A stretch of DNA of 64,000 nucleotides from Taenia hydatigena (lineage: Eukaryota; Platyhelminthes; Cestoda; Cyclophyllidea; Taeniidae), in NCBI GenBank assembly GCA_036345935.2, contig JADWOT020001577.1, forward strand, positions 992,001-1,056,000, written 5' to 3'. Under the pieces are notes generated by a model. The model ran no database searches and was not told the DNA's origin. It saw only the letters and a list, made by a program, of their open reading frames with translations. Positions 32,300 to 45,148 of this stretch are shown piece after piece (position 1 is the stretch's first letter; every line of letters starts with the position of its first letter). Made by a program: the position numbers and the translations under genes.

Positions 32300-33225
32300 T
32301 TCATACACGATTCGCACTAATTGGCTTTTCCTTTCTGTTATCATATAATGGCACACAATTATTTAAATAGCCACGAAGTATGCGATGGGGTAAACTGGCT
32401 GATAGGCTAGGGGATTCGATTCAATCATTGTTGCTCCCCTTCCATCTGACGGTCAGATCCATTAGGGGTTGCCAAGATTCAAATGGAATAATGCAATCTT
32501 GAAAATCATGACTGCTGCTTCACATGCAATAACAGGTTAGTGGTTTACTAAAATTCATTACGTTTATGATATGGAGACTGTAAAGTATGGGATCACAACG
32601 AATCATTTGTAAGTAACTTCTTGATTCGCTGTAACTCATCCTCGAAATATGTACAGTCTGCATTGAGCGAGCAGTGGGTCTAAATCTTCTTGGTTAAGGC
32701 TCAACAGTCTGCTGCTGACAGTAGCTACTACTTTAAGTTGGTTTTAGCACCTCATTTTAGGCTTTCATTCGCATCACATCACTAGTGATGCCTTAATCTT
32801 AACAAAATTGACTTCTCTACAGTGGCGATTCACCCCGTCACGATGACTTGACCTACTAGCAGACAGTTGGGCGAGAGCAACTTTGCATGTATGGACTCAT
32901 TTTGACTCATCGCAACACTCGCATTAAATTGTTGCATAGGATTTTGTGATTTATTCACCACTGACCCATTGAGTGGGTGACGTCTCCAGTCAGGTGGTGC
33001 TGGGATTTAATGATGCTCTGAACATAGCTGCTCGTAACGAACAGGCCTCCCACGCATCTGATACAGGTTCATGATAAGGCCTTTCGTGCTGTGGCAAGAA
33101 AGTCAAAAGTAGCATCCGGCTTATGCATTTTCCATCGATAATTTCTCTCTTGGCACGAAGGGGCATCAACCTAAATTTAGGCGTGAGACAATGGTATACG
33201 ATTGCGAAAATGGGGGATTTACAGT
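32300..33225. repeat. S-to-P intergenic segment, diverged
   Basis: No gene seen. Positions 32930-33240 match the P 5' flank at 42890-43250 and, more distantly, 48880-49190 (for example CATCTGATACA and GTTAACCATC). It is cassette spacer between S2 and the P2 relic. Confidence 0.5.
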
Positions 33226-33585
33226 TGTTAACCATCCCGCTAGCAGTTTCGCAGGTCAATCTGTGTTGTATGCATGTCACCTATCACTGCTACCTTTGTA
33301 ATCCGACCCATTTAACACAGCTCATGTTTGATTTTGAATCCATTAATGGCCATGCGCCCTCACGATTCCCAGAATAGTTAAGCAGAGTGAGGCGCTATTA
33401 CTGGTAGGCTTTTAACTCGACTGCTCTACACGAGAATCCCTTTATAAGCGATTCTAGTCACAACGAAGCTTGGGTGCCATCATAGCGTGGAGGAGAGCAA
33501 ATATGTGGAATTTGTTTTGCACGAATTAAAGATGCCGTGAATGGCCTCAGGTATAGACCAGTTTTGGGGAGACAGCGACCAATCT
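33225..33585 (+). pseudogene. P2: strongly decayed P-family relic
   Basis: Recognisable mainly at its ends: the 5' CGCAGGTCA block and the 3' block TTTTGCACGAATTAAAGATG near 33510, which corresponds to the FAQIRDAV coding end of P1. The signal-peptide region and centre are too changed to keep a frame. It follows S2 in cassette order. Confidence 0.5.
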
Positions 33586-33689
33586 TCCTGAATCTGAGCC
33601 ATAGTGCAAGACACCACTGGTCAGCACTTCCATGCTATTTAGTATAGTATCCTATGAAGTCACAAGGACATCATTCTGAGACCCTCGTG

Positions 33690-34560
33690 TCCCTGCGCTG
33701 ATGACACGCCAGTTGATAGGGGTGGTAGAAAGTACCACCACGAGCGCAATCATGATTTGACTCCAATAAAATTAGGACGGACACATATAAGCAGGCGGCT
33801 TGGTCTGCGTAGCCTTTTCTACACGCACAGAATCAGTTTGATTGCTTGGAGTTAATAGTTTTAGCATGGCAAAGGAAACATTACTAATGGTGTTTAAATG
33901 TGCTAGTAAGAATTGCGGCTCTTAGGAGCTGCATTGTAACTTGAACAATCTGGGTGCACAAAGTAAGGAATCAGACTGAGACATTGAAAATCAGACTGTT
34001 TTTCTAATGAGAAGCAGTGCGATGGCAATGGTTGTTGGTGGCTAAAATAGATAAAAAGACTAAACTTAGTAAACTTAGGCTCAATTTTAATCCACGGTGA
34101 CCAGTGCGAATGGGGTCTAACGTAATTTTTTTAATGCTGGCATAAAGTTGGTTCTTAAACAATTTGGTTATAGCTAATCAGCGGTAATGTATTTTTAAGA
34201 TAAGCGGATTTAACCACCGAGGACAACAGCTTCCTTGCTGCAAAAGTGTTTCACCTGGGTTGGTGAGTAGCTATTTGACTTGAATTATGTGCATACTGAA
34301 GAGCAGCAGAATTGGCCACATGCAAGTGTGCCGAATTGAGCCTGACAAAAGTCAGTGTAAAGGTATGGCGAGGGTTCATTTGGAACGGCTTCGTGAAGCG
34401 ATCATCACGATGATGTGCCCATATCTTGTATCATTATGATAGCACCTTACTCAACAAAAGACCAGAGATGTCGAAAATGATTTCAAACGCCAAAACGCAG
34501 ATCCACACTTAGTGGGATTTGAAGTGGCTTGGACGGTATTTACCTTTGAAACGGGGAAAT
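33690..34560 (+). pseudogene. R2: R-family relic, direct repeat of 43830-44720
   Basis: Nearly colinear with 43830-44720 over about 870 bp. The frame at about 33715-33790 reads YHHERNHDLTP, the counterpart of YHREHNHDLTP in R3, and the helical segment near 33900-33960 (ELHCNLNNLGAQSK) follows a TAG. This corresponds to ELQCKIDCLDAQGKK of better copies. Multiple stops make it non-functional. Here the R relic runs in the same direction as S2, unlike R1 in the intact cassette, so an inversion has occurred. Confidence 0.55.
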
Positions 34561-34826
34561 GCTGTTTCAAGTGTAGTCAGACGTACATTTTGAATGTTTG
34601 ACTGCATATGAATCGAATCGGTGGTTCAACTCTGTAAAAGCAATATTGATCAATCATCTCGTTGCAGCAAGGAGCAAGGTGATGCGCTTTTAACAGAGAA
34701 TCGCAATATAATGCCCCTGTAATTTTATTTGGAGCGATATACTATGGCGCATAGGGGAATTGACAAGTGATGACTCACGCCATCGTTCGAATTCGGGACA
34801 TTCGGCCTTTGTCCATCTGAACTCAG

Positions 34827-35127
34827 TCACTGCCTGACCCTATTCACGGCATCTCTTATTTGTGCTAAATAAATTACACGCCTTCACTCACTCGCGTAGT
34901 GTGATAGAATTTGGAATTCGTTGCGACTATATGCATTCGCAAAGAGACCTCATCTCAGCTAGAGTAGTTTGCTGCGCTACCTACTAATAATTGCATCTCA
35001 CTCTGTCCAGACTTGTCTCGTGATAGTAAAAGTGCATAGTCCTCACAAAATTTAACACTGAATCGCAAAATGTAGTAATTGGAGTAGATCGAAAAATATT
35101 TACCGCGGTTACCATGAGAGACGGCAT
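34827..35127 (-). pseudogene. P3: P-family pseudogene
   Basis: ATG at 35127 and a signal-like start (MPSLMVTAV), then TTFCDSVLNFVRTMHFYYH. Consecutive TAG and TAG stops follow CNY where intact P1 reads YYYRV. The C-terminal GATGCCGT block and the poly(A) context are retained. It lies on the strand opposite to S2 and pairs with the S3 exon-1 relic, forming the remains of a separate minus-oriented cassette. Confidence 0.7.
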
Positions 35128-35689
35128 GTTCAAAGCCTAGTTTGACCTGAGAAACTGGCAGCGTATCCATGCCCATCTGTGGTGTTCCCCTTTTTGACCT
35201 ATCTCACACCGTTGTCTCACACCTGGATTTGAGTTGGCTCATGCATGACACAGGGGAGAAATTAGCAATGCGAAATGCATGGACCGGATGATGCGTTTAA
35301 TTCCCTTGTGAAAGCACAAAAGACAGTAATCGTGTAAGAGATGGCAGCAAAATCTGTCCACTAAAAAGCAAAATATATTCAAGGCAATATTCTCTTTCGC
35401 CATAACCTGATTAAAGACGTTACGCATACACCGAGTTGGTGGCGAATAAAGTATTCAATCTTATTCGGTAATTCGATGCGAGCGCTGCAGAGAGGAGAGA
35501 TAAGTAGGGAAATATCTTCTGGTAGATCTGCTCATCGTAACTTGGTGAATACGTGACGTTTGGATGCTATGTTTTTAGTGTTGAAGTATCATTACTGATT
35601 TGACGCAAGCAAAAGACAAAATTAAGGTTTCAAATGCATTGTAAAGTAGAAGCTGAAGTGCCTAAATTTCGAGGAACATTTATGATGCG

Positions 35690-35777
35690 CGGGTAATGAC
35701 ATGCCTGCATCTGAGTAACAAAAGGGCAGAGTCATGCTGATAACAATGAACTGAACAGGCATCTTACCACATCCCAT
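35690..35777 (-). pseudogene. S3: orphan exon 1 and partial intron of an S gene
   Basis: Minus strand ATGGGATGTG (35777-35768) followed by GTAAGATGCC: the same 10-nt coding exon and donor as other S genes, with changed codons (MGC). Intron-like sequence (CAGATGCAGGCATG) continues to about 35690, then exon 2 is missing and unrelated sequence joins P3. Flanking promoter-side sequence (35800-36000) matches 7540-7720. It cannot encode a finger protein. Confidence 0.75.
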
Positions 35778-36009
35778 GGTCGAAAGAGCGTCTGATGAGA
35801 ACAGTGGCGCATCGTCTAACCTTACGACTCATTGGTCCATATCAAGTGATTGAGATTCGCAGGTAGGAACAATTATTGGAACCGGTCGATCTCATCGGTT
35901 GGTAGAAAAGTTGTCCAACCGCCGCAAAAGTGTGATTTCAATCCATCAGACTTTGTTGCATGGTTTGGAATGCAAAACATGCCCGCGGTTTCTCTTCCCT
36001 TATCAAAAC

Positions 36010-36560
36010 GCCATAATGGCTTGCTGCCCCAGCGTCTGTGAAGGAATGCGATAACTGGACTTAAGTGGCGATGTGTAGTCACGTGTCTGTGTGAGGGAAG
36101 AAAAATCACTCTAAACTATCGTTTCGCTTTCACTCTGCTAACCATATTCAACCGGCTATTTAATGTTGCATTTGTGCGCTCAGTAGAATCCATTTATTTG
36201 CCTTATTTTTCGTTCATTTTATTAGTGTCGGTGAGAGTAAAGTGTCCTCAAAATCGCAGATGATTTTTATTAGGAGACCGTAAAAACGATTTCGCAATGC
36301 CCATTCTACAATTTAGCTTTGCTATTTTACTTCTCGGACACTTCTTTAATGACAAGCATTTCTTTTAGCAACTACACTTTCATATTCCGGTTTTAAGTTT
36401 CTAGTTTACCGCTCGTGTGGTAATCTTCTCCGTCTGCGGAAAGTGCGGAAGGGTCTGGTAGTAATGATCCTCTTATCACCTTTAAGTCATTTACAGAACA
36501 CGTACACGTACACACGCACCTAAACTTTTAATTTGCGGATGCGGAATCTGACTGCCAAGT
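36010..36560. repeat. Far 5' flank of the S3 cassette
   Basis: Matches 8750-9160 in the same orientation. The approximately 1 kb that separates promoter and far flank at S1 (the V/Q region) is deleted here, so 35990 joins directly to the equivalent of 8755. Confidence 0.6.
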
Positions 36561-39440
36561 CCTCACAGATGTCTGCGTCGGGACGCCAAGTCACCTGAAA
36601 CGCTTCCTCCAATGCTCCCACCTGTCCAGTTTGACCTTAAGCTAAAGAGCGATTGCAAATGTTGAGTTGAATTGAACCATAAGCAGTTGATTCCCCTTCC
36701 CAACTAGGAATCGCTCTTGACACGGCATTCCAACTGATGTCTATGGAGCAATGTCTGTCCTTATGGAAAGAGAAAGAAAATCCACGTCTAGTTTCACCAC
36801 CACTAGTTGAAGTAATGGGAACCTTGATGTCAGCACCGATTATGCAGTTCGCCAACATCAAAAGTCAAGCATTTGATGCCACGGAAGGTCACGCAAAATG
36901 TTCTATCTCAGCCATCAACATAGAAGGTCACGAAACCATGAAGCGGAAGAGTGGATGAAAGAGCATATTACTACGCAATCGGCCGTCTAATGGGAGGGGT
37001 CAGCAGAATATTCTATGACACACTGAATGATAATATTCAACCGGAGTAAAGCGTGTGACTTTGCTCATGGAATGCGACATCGAGAATGAATAGATGCGCA
37101 CCGATTTTGGCAGTGCCTTTAACTTACAATAAGCATAAAGCACCTCTTGCTTTAACACAGGAAATCCAAGATAAGGAAAGCTGAAACGCTGGAAAATACA
37201 CTTTAGCAAACCGCTTTAGATTATACGCTTCGCTGTTCGACGTAAACTATATTCCAGTTAGGATGCAATTCAAGAGGTTACATTCGTGGTGATAGTAGCT
37301 GTTCAAGTTGTAGAAATCAGCCGATCAGTCAAATCGAGTTCTTAGGTAGCCAAAATTTAGCTTTTTATTCAGCATATTCAAGGCGGCCACTTATACGTCC
37401 TTCTACTTATTCATGGGAGCTTTCAAGTAAAACAAGAGCATTGTCAACGGTAAGCGTTGAGCAAGCAATAGCAATGTAGGCGGTAGCGTTGACAGCTTGG
37501 ATGAGTCAGACGGACAACTCTACAGTGGGAAGTGGTTAGGAGGTCCAATGCAACTATCCCTCGCATAAGTTATTTTCTAGCACTGCGGCTCCTCAAAGCA
37601 TTTAGGAATTTGTGTTAAGCTATAGTGCGCAAATGTCGATGAGAAATTTGACAAACGGTAATCAATTCATCAATCATCCGTGTTCTACAGAGAAGCTCGT
37701 TCTCCACATGGCCTTGAGTCCTTACGATGTTCACGCAAACGACATCAGCATGAGAACCTACCAGATGGTGTGGTGCAAAGGTGTCATGGCCGAACTGTGG
37801 CGAGATGAGGAGGCCAAAGAAGTTGTTCATAGTAAACGGGACCAAGCTGTTGTCTGTATTGGTGAGAGAAGGTGGAAATGCGGGCGAAAACCACATTTCT
37901 TGTCAACTCCTGTGTCAATCAATGTTGCTCACCCTAGAAATGTTAAACATCTGCAGTAATACACAAGGGGGTGAGACACAATCTGGATCGCATGCCCCCG
38001 GGCAAAAGAAACAGTGCATGAACTTGGCGGAGTGAACACAGGGCGCGTCCTTCAGACATCGAATTGGACTGAAATGTTTGTGAGCGCAGGTGGTACTTCA
38101 TGAAGCAACATTAATAAAGACTCGCTCGGCCCTGTTCATTGTTAAAGCCTTTGCGCTTGTAGGAAAATCTGTTTATGTTATTGGTGTGAAAAGGCACATA
38201 GGTATTTGCATACGGTCGAAAATGTCGCAAAGGCATATGATTAATGCTTAAAGCACGCTTTAAGGGACTTGTAGTTAGAATTCTGTTGTTGAAGACATGC
38301 GATATTCACTTTTAATCCAATTGAGTAATCCTTTTGACTATTAAGGTGCGAGCATTCAAAATATCCCTGCACAGACATTAGAAAAGTGAAAATCTGACTA
38401 TGTTTAGGCCGCACAAGCGCTTATTAAGAGAGCGAGTTGCAGTGTGGTTGACACTGAGCATACGAAAGGATGGTCTAGGCTTGTTAGAATCATTTCCAAT
38501 AGCCGCGTGTTTTCATTCCCTTTGCTCTTCTCTCCTTGGGTTTTAGCTCCAAAATCGACAGTTTTGTAATCAACACCCAAGTACTCGACTCTCTAAGATG
38601 GTGTCGTACTGCGGTCTTCGCGAGCATGTCCATGTCTGGATATCTGTTCACCTTAAACACCTTCACCACCATCTCAAACCTCTCTACTGCTAAGTCGTCC
38701 ACATGTGTTTATATGAAGTTGCAAATTGTGGGGCAGACTTAAATGATGAAGAAAGCGTTCTGTCCAGACTTCGACTGAAGTCTTTAAAGTAACCCGTGTG
38801 TGCATGGGCAGACGGTGAGTTAATGCCATGTTTGGCTGGTAGCAGTACACGTGATGGCGCCACTGTAGGCAGCATCGGATGCATGCATTATGATTGCATT
38901 CGAGTTTTATGATTCTATCTTTAAATGCCTCCCCGTAAAGGACTTGTTATGTCAGTGTATGTTGACAAATGCTGTGGTTGTGGAAAAGGATACTGCCCAC
39001 ATCGATTGCGCAGTAAGTTAACATTACCAAACCCAGTTTTTTAGCAGAAGACAGTAATGGCTGCAACGAAAGCTGCAATGCTGCATAAATGAAAACCAAA
39101 CTTCTCATTGAACTTAATAGAATAAAGTACGGACGGGAAGGTGACACTGGCAGTGACAAGTAAATCTGAAATGGCCGTAGAGTTTGTCATCTCCGAGGCC
39201 TTGACCTTAAAATACCTCTCTAATATGCTCTTTGCCATCGACATCAAGGTCCACGCTGCTATGAGGATACTGCATTCCGTTAGCCACTATTTTACGCACT
39301 CGCAACAGCTAACCACTAGATCACCTTCGCTGCATCCATAAGAGTCTCACTTTTCACCCCATATTCTTGGTCACATCTTTTCATTTGATAAGCAAGTGCC
39401 ATTATCTAGAAGATAGTCCTGTAGTCATGCTCACATTTTG
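36560..39440. other. No supported gene; one 115-codon open frame
   Basis: The frame 37612-37959 (+) contains LHMALSPYDVHANDISMRTY and ELWRDEEAKEVVHSKRDQAV and is protein-like, but the opposite strand is also open over 37615-37896. No family is recognised. Positions 37960-38070 weakly resemble 21150-21340. Other frames are short. Confidence 0.35.
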
Positions 39441-40860
39441 AATTATTTTGCTCATCTAATAGGTCGAGCACTGATATTGGCCGTGCCAGCCCATCTGCAG
39501 AATAGGACTGGATGCAAGTATGGTGCATTTCAGACAATGATTAGCTGGGAAATTTAGAGCACTTCATACTTTAGGATTGGTGGAACATCAGCAAGATTTG
39601 CGCTAAAGTGGAGCTAGCATTAACAAAAGAGGACCAGCGCATATTCGGTCATCACATCCCCGTTTACGTTAGTTGTGAGTATTGCAGCATTATCCGCTTG
39701 CTGTCTCCATTTGTTTGCAACTACGCCAAAGCCGATCTTGAATGTGGCGGTGGGAAATGGACAAATCTGTTCCCATTGGTAAGGAAAACGCATGGGTGAG
39801 CAGACACCCATATGCTGACAAACGATAGTCAGCATCGCAAAGATTCATGAATGCTCCCACTGACGCAAAATCGTAGACCTAGATTCGTAGTGTAGGCAGT
39901 CTGGTCATGAACACGCAGATTCCAGGACTTCTGCTGCATCAGACGACACGTAACCGGGTTCAGTGGAGACTGAAAGCACACTTGTGTTGTGATTAATGGA
40001 CAAACGTTCGCATTTCACCCATTCAAACCCCTGACGGACTGGTTTCAAATCGAGTGGTGTGGATGACAGCGACTACGATGACGATGTCAGGAGAGGCAGG
40101 AAACCTGGACACTGCGGAATGCATCAAGCCATAACATGCATTGATATGATCAGATGCTCCAGCCTCCAAATACACCACACACCTATGATCGTCAATCTTC
40201 TCATCTTCGCTCATTACCAACTTCTTTATTACTGCGGCCTCTGGCTTTGAGATCTTTGTATTTGCTGTCACCTACATTACCATAAAAAGATCATAGCATT
40301 CCAGATGCATGAGTCCCCGTAACAGTTAGATCTAAGGCCGTTATCGTCAATGATGAGTCAAAGTGTCCATTGGAATGCGTGAAAACTTAGGCGTTTATCG
40401 AAGGTATTGTGTCTTAATAACTTCTTCTGACTGCAGAGGTGCCGTTGAGCCATGTGAGATAGCAAATCTCTTTTAGTTGAGTAATCAGTTTTGCACAAAA
40501 GATTCCTCGTCATTGCTATTTGCCTCAAAATGCGCCATTGCCCTACCTTACCACTACAAGCATAAATAAATGTGCACAGTCTTACATAATTTCAAAGTGA
40601 GCATTCGACAGTGGCTGTTATGCACCGAACGATGTGATGAGGCAGGAAATCATTCCAGGTGTTTATTCACCGCCTTAACATACAAATCAAATGAAATAAA
40701 TATTCCAGCAAGACCGAGTAAATTCCGGATGTCTGGACGGATTCACCAGTCGAATAGTTAGCAGAAACGATCAACACTATTAGGAAATGTGGAATGGTTT
40801 GCTTATTGAAGCCTAGCACCCCTCGGTCCTAATCATTGTTCATGTCCTCGAATCCTAACT
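39440..40860. repeat. 5' flank of S4, related to the S2 flank
   Basis: Diverged copy of the S2-type flank, including the ~0.8-kb segment absent at S1 and S5. The counterpart of the hydrophobic frame (near 40180-40250) ends in TGA, and the minus-strand counterpart has several stops, so neither frame is conserved as coding. Confidence 0.55.
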
Positions 40861-40872
40861 ATTCACTGTTGA

Positions 40873-40925
40873 CCAATGAGTTGTAGGAGGTCAGACCAAT
40901 GGGATTCTTGTCCGCAATACATAAG
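40873..40925 (+). promoter_or_regulatory. S4 promoter remnant
   Basis: Two CCAAT elements (40873-40877, 40896-40900) and TACATAAG at 40918-40925 where S2 and S7 have TATA. The altered TATA agrees with the pseudogene state of S4. Confidence 0.5.
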
Positions 40926-40969
40926 GTTAGGTAATGCCTCACTGCTCGTCATTTGATGTCAGTTCGAGC

Positions 40970-42170
40970 ATGAAACACGGTAATGTGCATTTCTACTTGT
41001 ACTTCATCAGCCTTTTTGTGGTTTTTGTGTCGAACAAAAGTAGACCTGCCAAAAATTTATGAGCCGTAAATAATAAGTGCTTTCTTAAGTCCATGCTAAA
41101 ATTTCCATTTCCTCTAGGCTTTTCCATAGCAAGCATTCTGGAATTGTCGCCCGCTAAACAAGTGGTTCCGGAGCCATCCTGCCCTAGCGCCAACGACAAA
41201 GCCATTCGTGATTATGTGCTGGGACATACCAAATCCTTCGACATAGCCTCATTACTATCATCTTCATCAAATGACGCTGCACTGAATTCTGCTAACATCC
41301 CTTTCAATTCTTCAATTGATCAGTTCAATGCAACTTTATTGCTTCAACTTGAACGTGGGTCTAATAAACAGATCTCCTGGAACGCTTTGCTCCCTCATCC
41401 TTCCAATCAACCTGCGTCCCCATCCCCTTTTTTATTGATGGACCAAGTTAAAGCGCTTTCACAGCTTCCCACTTCACCTGTCGATCCTCGTGCCTTAATA
41501 GCGCTCTACTTTACTTGTCATTCCCTTCCACAACAGCCGAGTGAATCTGGTCTGCAGATTTCCGATCGCCTTCTATTCTGCAACTACTTGTTTTCAGAGT
41601 TTATCTTTAACAAGAATCATGACACTGCTTCCAATTTTCCAAGTAGTGGATTTCCTTGCAGCGCATTCAACGGCGCGACAATTGTCAACGGCAGGAATCA
41701 TGACGATACCGGCCCTTTTCAAATCTCTAGTGCTGTGAAAAATGGAGGATTGGACGGAGAAGTGTATCCAAAATGGAGATGTCAGGAGCGTGAGAAGATG
41801 TACAATAATAAATTCTCCCTGAGATCGCATGGAATAAGTCATTCATTCTCGTGGAAATGTGGCTTTTTCGGCAAAGCATTTGCACACAAAAGAAATCTGC
41901 AAGGTCACGAGCGCACTCACACAGGCGAGAAGCCCTTCGTCTGTCCCACCTGCCAACACGTTTTTGCTGATTGCTCGAAGCTGTGATCACATATGCATAA
42001 ATACACGAAAATGAGGCGCTAGTGCTGTCCCACAAGTGTGCGGCATCATCCAACACATTTCAATATGCCCACTCTCTACTTCTGTTACAGCCACGATTGC
42101 GAGTGATGCTCCCTCTACCTCCCGAGTCAGCACGACAAACGACGTAGACACTATCAACCCAACCATTTGA
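40970..42170 (+). pseudogene. S4: Snail-like pseudogene
   Basis: Exon 1 ATGAAACACG (40970-40979), donor GTAATGTG, a 138-nt intron, and exon 2 from 41118 encoding GFSIASILELSP, so the eh1-like motif is perfect. The frame stays open through the linker but loses zinc ligands: finger 1 reads CQEREKMY (second Cys to Arg) and finger 2 reads CGFFGKAF (second Cys to Phe). A CGA-to-TGA change at 41984-41986 ends the protein inside finger 3 (CSKL-stop), and a further TAG lies downstream. Homology continues to about 42170, and AATAAA is at 42289-42294. The fragment S6 is its closest relative. Confidence 0.88.
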
Positions 42171-42299
42171 GAGGAAGTGCGGCGGTTTCATTCGTTCCAA
42201 ATCCACGAATCAGTGAGTTTCAAGTATTCAAGCTATACTTGCATAATTTATCACTTTATTCGCTCCCGCTTTGGAGCATATATCAGCAAATAAATGCAT

Positions 42300-43830
42300 G
42301 CACGTTTTGCACAGTCTGTCTTTTCACTCGTATGATCAAATATTGGCTAATGAACATTTAGTTGGCCTCAATGCATGCAGCGAAATGAAATGGCATCGGA
42401 CCAACAATGTAGAATGGCAGATGCGGTAGCTATTCCTCGCCTTAGCCTAGTCTGAAACGGCTGTGTTAACCCAGACCGTTCCCTCGAATGTGATAGAAGA
42501 CCCACATTATGTCCTTACTGGTTGGCACACAAAAGAACTCAGAAATAATGCATGAGCGAGTTAACGAAAGTTTATTGCCTTAAAATTTTAAGACAGTAAG
42601 GTTAGGAACCGCAACGATTTATTTGCAGGTGGCTTTGTATTTTACCGTTACCATCTTCCCGAAACTCGTAATTCCACATTGATCATTTAGTGGATTCTGC
42701 AATTTTTGTGGTTTAGGCTCGTAGATATGCTGTGTACACCTCCCATTTGACACTTAATTGCATTCAATCAGTAACAATGCTGTAAAATTAACAAAATTAC
42801 CATTCACGATTAGTCGATCTACAAGTGGGCATTTAGGAGAGGCCACTCTCAAAGTTGTAAACTTATTTTAAATTCGTGCTGCTCTTGCACTGAATTGTCG
42901 AATAACTTCATCCATGCATATTTTAGTTCACCACTAAACCACGGAATGAGTGACGTCTTCAATGAGATGAGGCTGAAAGAGAGGATGCTTAGAATAGTTT
43001 TTGCTCCTAATGGACAGGCTTAGTAGCCATCTGATACACGACCATGGTAATGTCTTCCGTGCTCCCACAGGAGAGTTAAACGTAGCATTTGGCTCATGTA
43101 TATCTAATCGCCAATTTTCCTGTCCTTAACACGGGTAGAAATCAACTCAAATCTACGTGTGAGGCATTGGCATGTGGTTGTCAAATTACGAGGGTGCTAC
43201 AGATGTTAACCATCACACCAACAGATTCTGAGGTCATACTGCGCTGTAAACATGTCCTCTCTCGCTGCGAAGTTAGGGAGTCCTTTCTCATATTTACAAT
43301 TTTCTTGCGGCAAAATTGTTTTGCTCTGTAATCAAGGAATAAGACTGGCTCTTGTGGTGTTAGTTGAAGGATCCGACCTTCAAAACAGGCGAATGTCACC
43401 TGTGCTCACTTTCAGTCCTAATTTGGACATGAGGCGAAGAGCAGTTCTGATTCGTTGCAATATTCTTAGAACCGATTGCAACTGTATTTTGGCAATTCTA
43501 TTTGTTAAGCCTTCTACCCATGCTGGAAAGTCAGGCAAAGTAAAAAATTTACTTAGTTCTCTCTCACTGGTATGCAAAGCTCCTGCTAGCGAACATTAAC
43601 AGTTTTCCATGTAACAATTGTCACTATATCAATCGGAATAATTGAGGCCAAACTCATGCCATGCATTTGACACTCCCTTCTGCAATGCTGCTTGCAGAAT
43701 CCCAAACAAAAAGAGGGTGTGGGTCTTTCTAGTTCAAGCAATCGATGATGCTGGAAAAAGGAATAGTAAATGAAATTAACATAAGTAATACCTCTCTCCG
43801 GCACATTAAAATCCAGCACAAGGATGGAAG
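42300..43830. other. Cassette spacer, P gene body missing
   Basis: Positions 42890-43250 match the P 5' flank at 32930-33240, but a recognisable P coding part does not follow. Small open frames (43252-43599 +, 43586-43966 -) have no motif support. The P copy belonging to this cassette may be P4 at 45.1 kb, displaced beyond R3. Confidence 0.4.
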
Positions 43831-44720
43831 AGTGGGGGCGGCAACGGCCATCAGGCCACTGCTTCGTGTCCCTGTGCTGATGACACGCCAGTTGATAGGG
43901 GGTGGTAGAAAGTACCACCGCGAGCACAATCATGATTTGACTCCAATAAAAATGGGATGGACACACATAAGCGGTTTGGTCTGCGTAGCCTTTTCTACAC
44001 GCAATGAATCAGTTCGAGTGCTTGGGGTTAATAGTTTTAGCATGGCAAAGGAAACATTACTAATGGAATTTAAATTTGCTAGTAAGAATAGCGGCTTTTA
44101 GGAGCTGCATTGTAAATTAAGCAGGTTGGGTGCACAAAACGGGGAATCAAACTGTTTTTAACGAGAAGCAGTGCGATGGCAATGGTTGTTGGTGGTTAAA
44201 ATAGATAACAAGACACAACTTAGTAAACTTGGGCTCAATTTTAATCTACGATGACCAGTGCGAATTGGGTCTAACGTAATTTTTTGATGCTGACATAAAT
44301 TTGGTTCTTTAACAATGTGGTTATAGCTAATCAGCGGTAATGCATTTTCAATTTAAGCGGATGTAACCACCGAGAACAACAGCTTCCTCGCTGGAAGAGT
44401 GTTTCACCTGGATTGGTGAATAGCTACATGACTTGAATTATGTGCATATTAAGAGCAGCAGAATTGGCCACATGCGAGTGTGCCGAGTTGAGCCTGACAA
44501 AAGTCAATGTAAAGGTATGGCGAGGGTTCATTTGGAACGGCTCCGTGAAGCGATCATCACAATGATGTGCCCATATCTTGTATCATTACGATAGCACCTT
44601 ACTCAACAAAAGACCAGAGATGTCGGAAATGATTTCAAACGATAAAAGGCAGCATCCACACAGTGAAATTTAAAGTGGCTGGGATGGTATTTACCTTTGA
44701 AACGGGTAAATGATGTTTCA
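43830..44720 (+). pseudogene. R3: R-family relic with HNH motif
   Basis: The frame 43745-44101 reads through GGGRKYHREHNHDLTP (HNHDL at 43925-43939), then MGWTHISGLVCVAFSTRNES and a TAG after KNSGF. The following frame continues ELHCKLSRLGAQN, matching the helical segment of better R copies. An HNH followed by acidic/polar residues is how FLYWCH and related WRKY-GCM1-type transposon-derived fingers end; the expected upstream W-x-C and C-x-A-R parts are not convincingly visible, so that assignment is tentative. It is repeated at 33690-34560. Confidence 0.5.
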
Positions 44721-45148
44721 AACAACCCCAGTAACACTAAATCGTCTGCATGTGGTGATTTATCGGAGTTGCAATAGCTCAAAGTTTCCGTGTGAACATT
44801 GTTTTGACTGCTGTTTTGAACGCGTCTTGTATATAACGACTCGCAGTTCATAAATATATGCGCATTTCGCACAGTCTTTTACTTCACTTTTGATTAGAAC
44901 GACTAATAATCATCTGAGTATCCAAGGTCCACGCTCTAAGGCGATTTGACATCAGACAATCCCTTTAGAATGGCAGATACTGTAGCAAACTTTGTGCTCA
45001 TGGTAATATTTTTGGTGTTTTTATAAGGAGATTAAAAAAGGACTTCGTCCTATGTGCATTCAATATCCGGTCTCCCGCCCCCCGTAACATGGGAGGATGT
45101 CCGATCCAAGTTGGAGACAACAGTTTATTCAGGTCACACTGAGTTGTA

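Noticed and set aside
43586..43966. 126-codon minus-strand frame opposite R3
   Set aside because: Antisense to the better supported HNHDLTP frame and not conserved in R2 or R1.
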